A DNA stretch of 7,265 bases from Tardiphaga sp. (GTDB lineage Bacteria; Pseudomonadota; Alphaproteobacteria; Rhizobiales; Xanthobacteraceae). The DNA lies in the NCBI GenBank assembly GCA_028290325.1, contig JAQGJY010000303.1:1-7265 (forward strand), in the 5' to 3' direction. This document shows positions 1 through 5,745 of this stretch, piece by piece. Each line of letters begins with the position of its first letter. The first letter of the stretch is position 1. Under the pieces are notes generated by a model. It saw only the letters and a list, made by a program, of their open reading frames with translations. It had not been told where the DNA came from and searched no databases. The position numbers were made by a program, and so were the translations under genes.

Positions 1-700
1 GAGCGGTGACCATGTCGATGTCGCCGCGAACGCGCTCAGTGTTGAGCGACGGAGCCGGATAGTTGTAGGTGGTGGTGCCGAGGAACACGTGGTTGTATTC
101 GACGCCGAGCGACCAGTTCGGGGTGAAGCCGAATTCGAGGCCTGCACCGACGGTGGCGCCAAAGCGAGTGTCACGACCGGTAACCGAGCCGGCCGAGCCG
201 ACGCCCAGAGCGGTGAAGTACGAGTCGTAACGCTGGCCGACAACCGCGCCGCCGCCCTTGACGTAGAGCAAGGCGTTGTTCCAGGAGTAGCCGATCTGGC
301 CGGTGAACAGGCCGAACGCGTCAACGCGGGTGCGGTTGCTGGTCGCCGGAGCCAAAGCGCTCACGTTGGTGCCGCTGAAGTCAGCCCAGTTGCCCTGACC
401 TTCGATGCCGTAAACCATCGGGCCGGACTGCCAACGATAGCCGATCTGACCACCAGCCGTGCCGCCGGAAGCGTCGTGGCAACCCTCGGCACCGATGGCG
501 CCGAAAGCGTTGACGAAGTCGAGGCACTTGCGAGCGGTGCCGTAACCGCCGTTGGCACCGATGTAGAAGCCCGACCAGTCGTAGGCAGCGGCCATCATCA
601 TCGGCGCGGCCTTGGTGTAAGGACGGGCAGCGAGATCAGCGGCCGAAGCGGAGCCAGCCATAGCAACGAGAGCAACGGTACCCAGCAAAAACTTGTTCAT
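1..700 (-). CDS. Outer-membrane beta-barrel protein, Omp25/Omp31-like (3' end outside window)
   Basis: The frame is open from the ATG at 700-698 to the window edge, giving 233 residues. The N-terminus MNKFLLGTVALVAMAGSASA is a signal peptide (basic n-region, hydrophobic core, AxA cleavage site after residue 20), followed by ADLAARPY. The motif YDWSGFYIGANGGYG (residues 40-54) is the usual first strand of the small Omp25/Omp31 opacity-type barrels of Hyphomicrobiales. Alternating aromatic/glycine strands follow (GGQIGYRWQSG, GQIGYSWNNALLYVKGGGAVV, FGATVGAGLEFGFTPNWSLGVEYNH). The last visible residues (RVRGDIDMVTA) precede the usual final strand, so perhaps 15-20 residues are missing. The start is set by AGGAG at 712-708, 7 nt upstream; an in-frame ATG at 706-704 is too close to it. 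Cys59 and Cys74 bracket the first predicted surface loop and could form a disulfide. The role is inferred as a structural or pore-forming barrel; the substrate is unknown. Confidence 0.93.
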   Translation of the reverse strand, partial: MNKFLLGTVALVAMAGSASAADLAARPYTKAAPMMMAAAYDWSGFYIGANGGYGTARKCLDFVNAFGAIGAEGCHDASGGTAGGQIGYRWQSGPMVYGIEGQGNWADFSGTNVSALAPATSNRTRVDAFGLFTGQIGYSWNNALLYVKGGGAVVGQRYDSYFTALGVGSAGSVTGRDTRFGATVGAGLEFGFTPNWSLGVEYNHVFLGTTTYNYPAPSLNTERVRGDIDMVTA

Positions 701-707
701 GTCCATT

Positions 708-746
708 CTCCTAAAATGCAATCTGCTTCCCTGAAATGCGAAGCAG
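708..746 (-). promoter_or_regulatory. omp leader: hairpin just upstream of the ribosome binding site
   Basis: On the minus strand, CTGCTTC (746-740) and GAAGCAG (729-723) form a perfect 7-bp stem around a 10-nt loop. The Shine-Dalgarno AGGAG (712-708) lies about 10 nt further on. The loop (739-730, GCATTTCAGG) is nearly identical to the 10 nt overlapping the Shine-Dalgarno (719-710, GCATTTTAGG; 9 of 10 match), at exactly 20 nt spacing. The structure is seen directly. A role in mRNA stability or translation control, common for outer-membrane protein leaders, is inference. Confidence 0.5.
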
Positions 747-861
747 GCAATTCCCCCGGCGTGAAAGCCACTCGAATCTGTCCATTCAACATACGCGGTT
801 GCGACAAAAAAGCCGTCTCCCAAAAGACACAGTCGACCCGGAAGTGCGGAGCAGGAAATTC
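729..861. repeat. Imperfect 25-bp direct repeat in the omp upstream region
   Basis: Copies lie at 729-753 and 837-861, 108 bp apart, with 21 of 25 positions identical; the core reads GAARTGCGRAGCAGGMAATTC. The proximal copy includes one arm and the loop of the omp leader hairpin. This may be a duplicated regulator site or a remnant of a duplicated promoter segment. An octamer GTCCATTC is also repeated nearby (701-708 and 780-787). Confidence 0.55.
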
Positions 862-881
862 ATATTCCGTTAGCAATTTAG

Positions 882-957
882 GGCGGTTTGCGCGGTTTTC
901 TAAAACCGCCGCGTGTGCTTTTGCGCGACTTTCCCGGGGGAATCCAGGCAAAACCGC
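882..957. repeat. Cluster of GCGGTTTT-type octamers forming a dyad
   Basis: GGCGGTTT at 882-889 and GCGGTTTT at 892-899 are followed by the inverted copy AAAACCGC(C) at 902-910 and again by AAAACCGC at 950-957. The 892-909 pair is a perfect 8-bp inverted repeat with a 2-nt centre. It lies between the two divergent genes, just upstream of the ssb SOS box. No T-run follows on either strand, so it does not look like a terminator. It could be a protein-binding cluster; no regulator is recognised. Confidence 0.45.
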
Positions 958-985
958 TTGCTTTGGAACAAATATAGAACATATT
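958..985 (+). promoter_or_regulatory. Candidate ssb promoter overlapping the SOS box
   Basis: TTGCTT (958-963) and CATATT (980-985) are spaced by 16 nt and flank the LexA box, the usual geometry for LexA repression by blocking RNA polymerase. Matches to the sigma70 consensus are only 4 of 6 in each hexamer, so the exact hexamers are tentative. If right, ssb has a leader of roughly 170 nt, and a second promoter inside that leader is possible. Confidence 0.4.
966..980 (+). promoter_or_regulatory. LexA-binding SOS box upstream of ssb
   Basis: The sequence GAAC-AAATATA-GAAC (966-969, 7-nt spacer, 977-980) is an exact match to the alphaproteobacterial LexA operator GAAC-N7-GAAC (equivalently GTTC-N7-GTTC on the other strand). 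It lies 186 bp upstream of ssb and about 265 bp upstream of the divergent omp start. ssb is a classical SOS gene in several bacteria, so damage-induced ssb transcription is the likely role. The box could in principle also affect omp. Confidence 0.8.
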
Positions 986-1042
986 GGTGGCTGCGATGTG
1001 GATAAGATCAGCAGCATTGCTCCGGAGCCGGTTCAAGCCGCT

Positions 1043-1072
1043 ATAGCTTGCGGCAGGATAGCTTGCGGACAA
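1043..1072 (+). repeat. Tandem 15-bp repeat in the ssb leader
   Basis: Two adjacent 15-bp units (1043-1057 and 1058-1072) share the perfect 11-mer ATAGCTTGCGG and diverge in the last four bases. They lie about 95-125 bp upstream of the ssb start, downstream of the SOS box. No function can be assigned. Confidence 0.5.
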
Positions 1073-1166
1073 GGCGACGGCTCGCGGGACGCGGGATTCG
1101 GGCGGGCCGATATGACGGCGGCATCGGCACTATCAGTAACAGTCAGGACGAGAGCGGAGAGTTGTA

Positions 1167-1670
1167 ATGGCGGGAAGCGTCAACAAGGTCATTTTGATCG
1201 GCAATCTTGGAGCCGATCCGGAAATCAAACGCACGCAGGATGGGCGTCCGATCGCGAACCTGCGCATCGCGACGTCTGAAACCTGGCGCGACAAGAGCAG
1301 CGGCGAGCGCAAGGAAAAGACTGAGTGGCACCGCGTCGTCATCTTCAGTGAGGGCCTGTGCAAGATCGCCGAGCAATATCTGAAGAAGGGCGCGAAGGTT
1401 TACATCGAGGGCCAGTTGCAGACCCGCAAATGGACCGACCAGAGTGGCGTCGAAAAGTATTCGACCGAGGTCGTGCTCCAGAATTTCAACTCGACACTGA
1501 CGATGCTCGACGGCCGCACCGGCGGCGGAGCGGGTGGCGGCGGTTATGGTGGTGACGATCAGGGCGGCGATTTCGGGTCGAGCGGTCCGTCCGAACGCGC
1601 CCCGGCGCGTCGCGCGCCCGCCGCGGCCAGTTCGCGGAGCAGCGACATGGATGACGACATTCCGTTCTAA
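1167..1670 (+). CDS. ssb: Single-stranded DNA-binding protein SSB
   Basis: SSB coats single-stranded DNA during replication, recombination and repair and recruits partners through its C-terminal tip. The 167-residue product has the full layout. The OB fold spans residues 1-115 and begins with the typical MAGSVNKVILIGNLGADPE; Trp40, Trp54, Phe60 and Trp89 match the DNA-stacking aromatics of E. coli SSB. A glycine-rich disordered linker (about 118-140) is followed by an Arg/Ala/Ser stretch, then the acidic tip DMDDDIPF. The length is normal for the family. The ATG is set by GGAGAG (1156-1161), 5 nt upstream. The gene is monocistronic by appearance: it has its own upstream SOS box and a strong terminator within 60 bp of the stop. 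No second ssb copy is visible in the window. Confidence 0.98.
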   Translation: MAGSVNKVILIGNLGADPEIKRTQDGRPIANLRIATSETWRDKSSGERKEKTEWHRVVIFSEGLCKIAEQYLKKGAKVYIEGQLQTRKWTDQSGVEKYSTEVVLQNFNSTLTMLDGRTGGGAGGGGYGGDDQGGDFGSSGPSERAPARRAPAAASSRSSDMDDDIPF

Positions 1671-1695
1671 TTCCCGCTGCAAGACCTCGACAATC

Positions 1696-1730
1696 GCCCG
1701 GCCGTCTCGCGACGCGCCGGGCATTTTTTT
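1696..1730 (+). terminator. Intrinsic terminator of ssb
   Basis: GCCCGGC (1696-1702) pairs with GCCGGGC (1716-1722). An inner CGTC/GACG pair (1703-1706 with 1711-1714) extends the stem to 11 bp around a TCGC loop with a one-base bulge. ATTTTTTT (1723-1730) follows directly. This is a textbook rho-independent terminator, 26 nt after the ssb stop. Confidence 0.92.
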
Positions 1731-1747
1731 GCGGCCGGCCGATAAAC

Positions 1748-1776
1748 TTGACAATGGAAAGATAAATGTAAATAGT
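1748..1776 (+). promoter_or_regulatory. Sigma70-type promoter of the DUF2306 gene
   Basis: A perfect TTGACA -35 (1748-1753) is followed after 17 nt by AATAGT (1771-1776, 4 of 6 matches to TATAAT). The segment is clearly AT-rich against its surroundings and lies directly after the ssb terminator. The start codon at 1815 would leave a leader of about 30 nt. The -10 overlaps an inverted repeat listed separately. Confidence 0.65.
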
Positions 1777-1785
1777 TCTTACATT
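1765..1785. promoter_or_regulatory. Operator-like inverted repeat over the DUF2306 promoter
   Basis: AATGTAA (1765-1771) and TTACATT (1779-1785) are perfect 7-bp inverted arms separated by 7 nt. The dyad covers the end of the spacer, the -10 and the likely transcription start. Its size and placement are typical of a dimeric helix-turn-helix repressor site. The TGTAA/TTACA half-sites occur in TetR-, MarR- and PadR-type operators, but the regulator cannot be named from this window, and none is encoded here. Confidence 0.6.
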
Positions 1786-1814
1786 CGGCCACTGCCATTG
1801 GGGTTTGGATCGTC

Positions 1815-2216
1815 ATGTCGCTCACGCCGCTTTTGAATGCGCCGCTTATCGTGCAACTTCACGCTGTCGCGGCGATCGCCGCATTGGTGCTCGGCATCGT
1901 TCAGCTCATCGCGCCGAAAGGCACGCTGCCGCATCGCGCGCTCGGCTGGGTCTGGGTCGTTCTTCTGCTGACCATCAGCATCTCGTCGTTCGGGATTCAC
2001 GGCCATAGCTGGCGGCTGTGGCGGACATGGAGCCCGATCCATCTGCTATCGATCTTCACGCCGATCATGCTGATGGTGGGCGTCGTCGCGGCACGCCGGC
2101 ACAGCGTTGTCATGCACAAGATCACGATGGTCGCGATCTTCACCGGCGCGCTTGTCATCGCCGGACTCTTCACCCTGGTGCCTGGCCGAATCATGCATCA
2201 GGCCGTGTTCGGCTGA
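1815..2216 (+). CDS. DUF2306 family four-helix inner-membrane protein
   Basis: This 133-residue protein has four hydrophobic segments, at about residues 12-33, 43-62, 74-92 and 103-122, and no cleavable signal peptide. Histidines lie at or near the membrane ends: H16, H40 in the LPHRALG motif, H62/H64, H76, H101 in the VMHK motif and H128 after PGRIM. This arrangement and the PHRALGW, SPIHLLS and PGRIMHQ motifs match my recollection of the DUF2306 / COG5395 predicted membrane proteins. No biochemical role is established; the histidines invite a heme- or metal-binding idea, which is inference. The start has only a weak GGA (1807-1809), 5 nt upstream, but the ATG directly precedes the first conserved segment. 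It stands alone between the ssb terminator and gyrA, with its own promoter and operator-like dyad, so regulation separate from its neighbours is likely. Confidence 0.85.
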   Translation: MSLTPLLNAPLIVQLHAVAAIAALVLGIVQLIAPKGTLPHRALGWVWVVLLLTISISSFGIHGHSWRLWRTWSPIHLLSIFTPIMLMVGVVAARRHSVVMHKITMVAIFTGALVIAGLFTLVPGRIMHQAVFG

Positions 2217-2245
2217 CGGCCGCGGACCTCATTCCGATGCAAGGC

Positions 2246-2274
2246 TTAAGTGCCTGAAAAACAAAGCGTATAAA
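2246..2274 (+). promoter_or_regulatory. Candidate gyrA promoter
   Basis: In the 142-bp gap before gyrA, TTAAGT (2246-2251) and TATAAA (2269-2274) are 17 nt apart; the -10 matches 5 of 6 but the -35 only 3 of 6. A second -10-like TATGAT (2324-2329) has no good -35 partner. No terminator is seen after the DUF2306 gene, so some readthrough into gyrA is possible. Confidence 0.4.
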
Positions 2275-2358
2275 GCGGGCTGCGGGGCCGGGCGGGGGTG
2301 GCCTGCAGCGCCACGATGCGCTATATGATTCCCAGTTGAATTTGACCGGAAAACACTC

Positions 2359-5106
2359 GTGTCTGACGCTGCCGACAAGAAGCCCGGAGAGCCGCCCGCT
2401 CCTTCGGATATCCGTCCCGTATCCATCCTCGATGAGATGAAACGCTCCTACCTCGATTACGCGATGAGCGTGATCGTGGCGCGGGCGTTGCCGGATGCGC
2501 GCGACGGTTTGAAGCCGGTGCATCGGCGCATCCTGTTCGCGATGTACGAGAACGGTTTTGAATGGAACAAGCCCTACCGCAAATCGGCGCGCACGGTCGG
2601 CGACGTCATCGGTAAATATCATCCGCATGGCGACCAGTCGGTCTATGACGCGATGGTCCGCATGGCGCAGGACTTTTCGATGCGCGTGCCGCTGATCGAT
2701 GGTCAGGGCAATTTCGGCTCGGTCGATGGCGATCAGGCCGCCGCGATGCGTTACACCGAGTCGCGTCTCACCAAGATCGCGCAGTCGTTGATCGACGACA
2801 TCGACAAGGACACCGTCGATTATCAGGACAATTACGACGGCTCGTTCCGCGAGCCGCGCGTGCTGCCGGCGAAATTTCCCAACCTGCTGGTCAACGGCGC
2901 CGGCGGCATCGCCGTCGGCATGGCGACGAACATCCCGCCGCACAATCTCGGCGAGGTCATCGACGCCTGCATCGCGCTGATCGACGATCCCGAACTGCCG
3001 ATCGAAGACCTGATGAAGATCGTGCCGGGGCCGGATTTTCCGACCGGCGGCATGATCGTCGGCCGGCAGGGCATCCGCTCGGCCTATCACCTTGGCCGCG
3101 GCTCGATCGTGATGCGCGGCAAGGCGACGATCGAACCGATCCGCAAGGATCGCGAGGCGATCATCATTTCAGAGATCCCGTATCAGGTGAACAAGGCGAC
3201 GATGGTCGAGCGCATCGCCGAACTGGTGCGCGAGAAGAAGATCGAGGGCATCTCTGATCTGCGCGACGAATCCGATCGCGACGGTTTCCGCGTCGTCATC
3301 GAGCTGAAGCGGGACGCCGTCGCCGACGTCGTGCTGAACCAGCTTTACAAATTCACGCCGTTGCAGACCAATTTCGGCGCCAACGTGGTGGCGCTCGATG
3401 CCGGCCGTCCGCAGGTGATGAACCTGAAGGATCTGCTGACGATCTTCGTCGCGTTTCGTGAGCAGGTCGTCACCCGCCGCACCAAATTCCTGCTCAACAA
3501 GGCCCGCGACCGCGCCCACGTTTTGGTCGGCCTGGCGATCGCCGTCGCCAATATCGACGAGATCATTCGCGTGATTCGCACATCGCCGGATCCCGCCACG
3601 GCGCGTGATATCCTGATGTCGCGCGACTGGGAGGCGAAGGACGTCTCGGCGATGATCACGTTGATCGATGATCCGCGTCATATTCTGAGTCCGGACGGCA
3701 CGGCTCGGCTGTCGTTCGAACAAGCCAAGGCCATTCTCGATCTGCGTCTGGCGCGTCTCACGGCGTTGGGCCGCGAGGAAATCTCCGACGAACTCGACAA
3801 GCTCGCCATCGAGATCGCCGACTATCTCGACATTCTTCGCTCCCGTGTCCGCGTCCAGACCATCATCAAGAATGAACTCGGCGCGGTCAGGTCGGAATTC
3901 GCGACGCCGCGCAAAACCGTCATCATCGAGCAGGAAGGCGAGGTTGAGGACGAAGACCTGATCCAGCGCGAGGATATGGTCGTCACGGTCTCGCATCATG
4001 GCTACGTCAAACGGGTGCCGCTCTCGACGTATCGCGCGCAGCGTCGCGGCGGCAAGGGCCGCTCCGGCATGGAGACGCGCGACGAAGACTTCGTCTCGCG
4101 GTTGTTTGTGGCCTCGACGCACACGCCGGTGCTGTTCTTCTCGTCGCGCGGGCAGGTCTACAAGGTCAAGGTCTGGCGGCTGCCGATCGCGCCGCCGAAC
4201 GGGCGCGGCAAGGCGCTCATCAACATTTTGCCGCTGGAGCAGGGCGAGCGCATCACCACCATCATGCCGCTGCCCGAGGACGAATCGACCTGGGCCGATC
4301 TCGACGTGATGTTCGCGACGACCGGCGGCACGGTTCGCCGCAACAAGCTGTCGGATTTCTCCGACGTGCGTCGGTCCGGCATTATCGCCATGAAGCTCGA
4401 TGAGGGTGAGGCGATCGTGGACGTGCAGATCTGCACCGAGCGTGACGACGTGCTGCTGACCGCCGCCGGCGGCCAGTGCATCCGCTTCCCGGTCAATGAG
4501 GTCCGCGTCTTCCAGAGCCGGGCGTCGATGGGCGTGCGCGGCCTGTCACTGGCCAAGGGCGACCGCGTCATTTCGCTGTCGATCCTGCATCACTTCGAGG
4601 CGACCCCCGCCGAACGTGCCGTCTATCTCAAGCAGTCCGGCGCGATCCGCCGCGCCGCGACCGGCGAGGACCTCGAGCCGGAAGAGCCGACAATCGAGGC
4701 GGAGGACGCCGCCGCCTCGGCCGAGACGTCGCTGTCGCAGGAACGCTACGCCGAGATGGGCGCGGCCGAACAGTTCGTTTTGACCGTCACCCGAAATGGT
4801 TACGGCAAACGCTCGTCGTCGTTCGAGTTCCGGGTGTCGGGACGCGGCGGCAAAGGCATCCGCGCCAGCGATCCGACCAAGCTGAAGGAAATCGGCCACC
4901 TGGTCGCGGCATTCCCGGTCGACATGTCGGACGAGATCATGCTGGTCAGTGATGGCGGGCAGTTGATCCGGACCTCGGTCGAGGGCATCCGCATGACCAG
5001 CCGGGCGTCGAAGGGCGTCCGGGTCTTCAATACCGCCGACGACGAGCATGTGGTTTCGGTCGAGCACATCCCGGATGAGGGCGAGGCGGAGCCGACCCCC
5101 GAATAG
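2359..5106 (+). CDS. gyrA: DNA gyrase subunit A
   Basis: GyrA breaks and reseals DNA in the A2B2 gyrase, which introduces negative supercoils. The N-terminal domain (about residues 15-510) has DGLKPVHRR (50-57), KYHPHGD (86-92) and the catalytic Tyr132 in AAAMRYTE, plus PGPDFPTGG and SEIPYQVNKA. The C-terminal beta-pinwheel begins near 530 and carries the GyrA box QRRGGKG (561-567), which marks it as GyrA rather than ParC. A second GRGGKG lies at 828-833. Relative to E. coli there is an acidic, alanine-rich insertion of about 55 residues (744-805) in the pinwheel, which I recall as usual for alphaproteobacteria and which explains the length of 915 against 875. The E. coli Ser83 position is Gln93; Asp87 is kept as Asp97. 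The start is GTG, with a weak GGA (2348-2350); it is chosen because the SDIRPVSILDEMKRSYLDYAMS region must be included and no better ATG precedes it. Confidence 0.98.
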   Translation: MSDAADKKPGEPPAPSDIRPVSILDEMKRSYLDYAMSVIVARALPDARDGLKPVHRRILFAMYENGFEWNKPYRKSARTVGDVIGKYHPHGDQSVYDAMVRMAQDFSMRVPLIDGQGNFGSVDGDQAAAMRYTESRLTKIAQSLIDDIDKDTVDYQDNYDGSFREPRVLPAKFPNLLVNGAGGIAVGMATNIPPHNLGEVIDACIALIDDPELPIEDLMKIVPGPDFPTGGMIVGRQGIRSAYHLGRGSIVMRGKATIEPIRKDREAIIISEIPYQVNKATMVERIAELVREKKIEGISDLRDESDRDGFRVVIELKRDAVADVVLNQLYKFTPLQTNFGANVVALDAGRPQVMNLKDLLTIFVAFREQVVTRRTKFLLNKARDRAHVLVGLAIAVANIDEIIRVIRTSPDPATARDILMSRDWEAKDVSAMITLIDDPRHILSPDGTARLSFEQAKAILDLRLARLTALGREEISDELDKLAIEIADYLDILRSRVRVQTIIKNELGAVRSEFATPRKTVIIEQEGEVEDEDLIQREDMVVTVSHHGYVKRVPLSTYRAQRRGGKGRSGMETRDEDFVSRLFVASTHTPVLFFSSRGQVYKVKVWRLPIAPPNGRGKALINILPLEQGERITTIMPLPEDESTWADLDVMFATTGGTVRRNKLSDFSDVRRSGIIAMKLDEGEAIVDVQICTERDDVLLTAAGGQCIRFPVNEVRVFQSRASMGVRGLSLAKGDRVISLSILHHFEATPAERAVYLKQSGAIRRAATGEDLEPEEPTIEAEDAAASAETSLSQERYAEMGAAEQFVLTVTRNGYGKRSSSFEFRVSGRGGKGIRASDPTKLKEIGHLVAAFPVDMSDEIMLVSDGGQLIRTSVEGIRMTSRASKGVRVFNTADDEHVVSVEHIPDEGEAEPTPE

Positions 5107-5130
5107 GCTCGGCGACGTTCAGACCAAGAA

Positions 5131-5160
5131 AAAGCCGCTGGGGGGCATCCCGGCGGCTTT
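5131..5160. terminator. Bidirectional terminator between gyrA and the convergent small gene
   Basis: AAAGCCGCTGGG (5131-5142) pairs with CCCGGCGGCTTT (5149-5160) in a 12-bp stem with one T-G pair and a 6-nt loop. On the plus strand it lies 24 nt after the gyrA stop but has only a short T-run. On the minus strand it is followed by TTTTTCTT, so it is the better terminator for the small secreted gene. Confidence 0.75.
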
Positions 5161-5188
5161 CGACTTGGAGGTCGGTGAGTGTGGAATG

Positions 5189-5440
5189 TTAGCGGCGCTC
5201 GGCGGTAACCAGGCGGGCTTCGCGAACCAGACCCTTGTTGCCGGTCTTGAGGCAGGCCGCCGCAATGTTCGGCCACGCCTGCTGGGCACAATTCGAATTC
5301 AATGTCGCGACCGGCAGACGATCGGACTTCGCCAACGCCACCGGCTCGCTGGCCTCCACCTTTGGCGCGAAACCCGGCAAAACGGTCAGCGCGGCAGCGA
5401 TGAAAGCGGCGATGGCGATAGCTGAAATGGCCTTGATCAT
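5189..5440 (-). CDS. Small exported protein with two cysteines, function unknown
   Basis: This 83-residue product starts with MIKAISAIAIAAFIAAALTV, a signal peptide, with cleavage likely near VEAS (about residue 30). The mature part of about 52 residues holds a KSDRLP motif and two cysteines (Cys51 in NCAQQAWP and Cys63 in AACLK) that could form a disulfide in the periplasm. It ends REARLVTAERR. The KxDRLP...C..QAWP...CL pattern resembles small periplasmic proteins I recall as common in Bradyrhizobium and relatives, with no known function. The ATG is supported by AGGGGA (5451-5446), 5 nt upstream. The gene converges on gyrA with an 82-bp gap and shares a terminator hairpin with it. It is a real gene rather than an antisense artefact: it lies outside other genes and has a ribosome binding site, signal peptide and terminator. 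Confidence 0.85.
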   Translation of the reverse strand: MIKAISAIAIAAFIAAALTVLPGFAPKVEASEPVALAKSDRLPVATLNSNCAQQAWPNIAAACLKTGNKGLVREARLVTAERR

Positions 5441-5451
5441 GATCGTCCCCT

Positions 5452-5745
5452 GTCGTCCTGAACCGTTCGGTTCGTATCGCTTGCGTTGGCTTGATGTTTA
5501 GCCAGCGTTGGTTTCACGGCGTTGTCGTCGGTCCGAAATCGCGTTTCACAACCGCCTGCGATTGTGTCGTCCCGCCGCGCGCCACGAAACATTTCGGCCA
5601 GACCGCGGTGTTTCCGTCGCGCCGTCGCTCATAGTGAAGACGTCCGGATCGGACAATTGTTCAGTGACAACCCCGAAATAAACATGGCCGACCGGCGGGA
5701 ACCAGTTCGGCTTGCGGTGACCGGGCCTTCGCGGTAGGACGGGGA
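5452..5745. other. Divergent intergenic region between the small secreted gene and coaD
   Basis: These 294 bp hold no supported gene. Small dyads are visible: GAACCG-TT-CGGTTC (5460-5473) about 20 bp from the small gene's start, CACAA-N10-TTGTG (5547-5566), CGAAA-CA-TTTCG (5585-5596) and the near-palindrome GGACAATTGTTC (5651-5662). A TTG-initiated frame at 5522-5737 has no ribosome binding site and an arginine/serine-rich, noncoding-like composition. The region presumably carries both divergent promoters. Confidence 0.7.
5651..5685 (+). promoter_or_regulatory. Weak candidate coaD promoter with a near-palindrome at the -35
   Basis: TTGTTC (5657-5662) and AAACAT (5680-5685) are 17 nt apart, but the -10 matches only 3 of 6. 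The -35 is part of GGACAATTGTTC (5651-5662), whose central ACAATTGT is a perfect 8-bp palindrome. The leader would be about 55 nt. This is the most AT-rich part of the spacer, which is the main reason to place a promoter here. Confidence 0.3.

Larger units (their letters stand above)
701..1166. other. Divergent intergenic region between omp and ssb
   Basis: No credible gene is seen in these 466 bp; the frames crossing it are antisense or out-of-frame extensions without ribosome binding sites. It is more AT-rich than its flanks around 855-985. The left part is the omp leader and presumably its promoter, though I could not pick a convincing -35/-10 pair for omp. The right part carries a LexA-type box and likely promoter of ssb. 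Repeats within it are listed separately. Confidence 0.8.

Noticed and set aside
892..909. GCGGTTTT-CT-AAAACCGC considered as a terminator
   Set aside because: The loop is only two bases, no T-run follows on either strand, and neither divergent gene ends here.
89..1279. 396-residue open frame on the plus strand
   Set aside because: It runs antisense to the omp gene, through the intergenic region and into ssb in another frame. It has no ribosome binding site or recognisable domain, and the omp protein on the other strand is clearly real.
2242..2255. AGGC-TTAAGT-GCCT after the DUF2306 gene considered as a terminator
   Set aside because: The stem is only four base pairs and is followed by A-rich rather than T-rich sequence.
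2191..4122. Two long minus-strand frames (299 and 317 residues) inside gyrA
   Set aside because: Both are antisense to the conserved GyrA core and show the same shadow composition, with no domain or ribosome binding site.
5522..5737. 71-residue TTG-initiated frame before coaD
   Set aside because: It has no Shine-Dalgarno, a rare start codon, low-complexity Arg/Ser/Pro composition and no recognisable motif. The region is better read as a promoter spacer.
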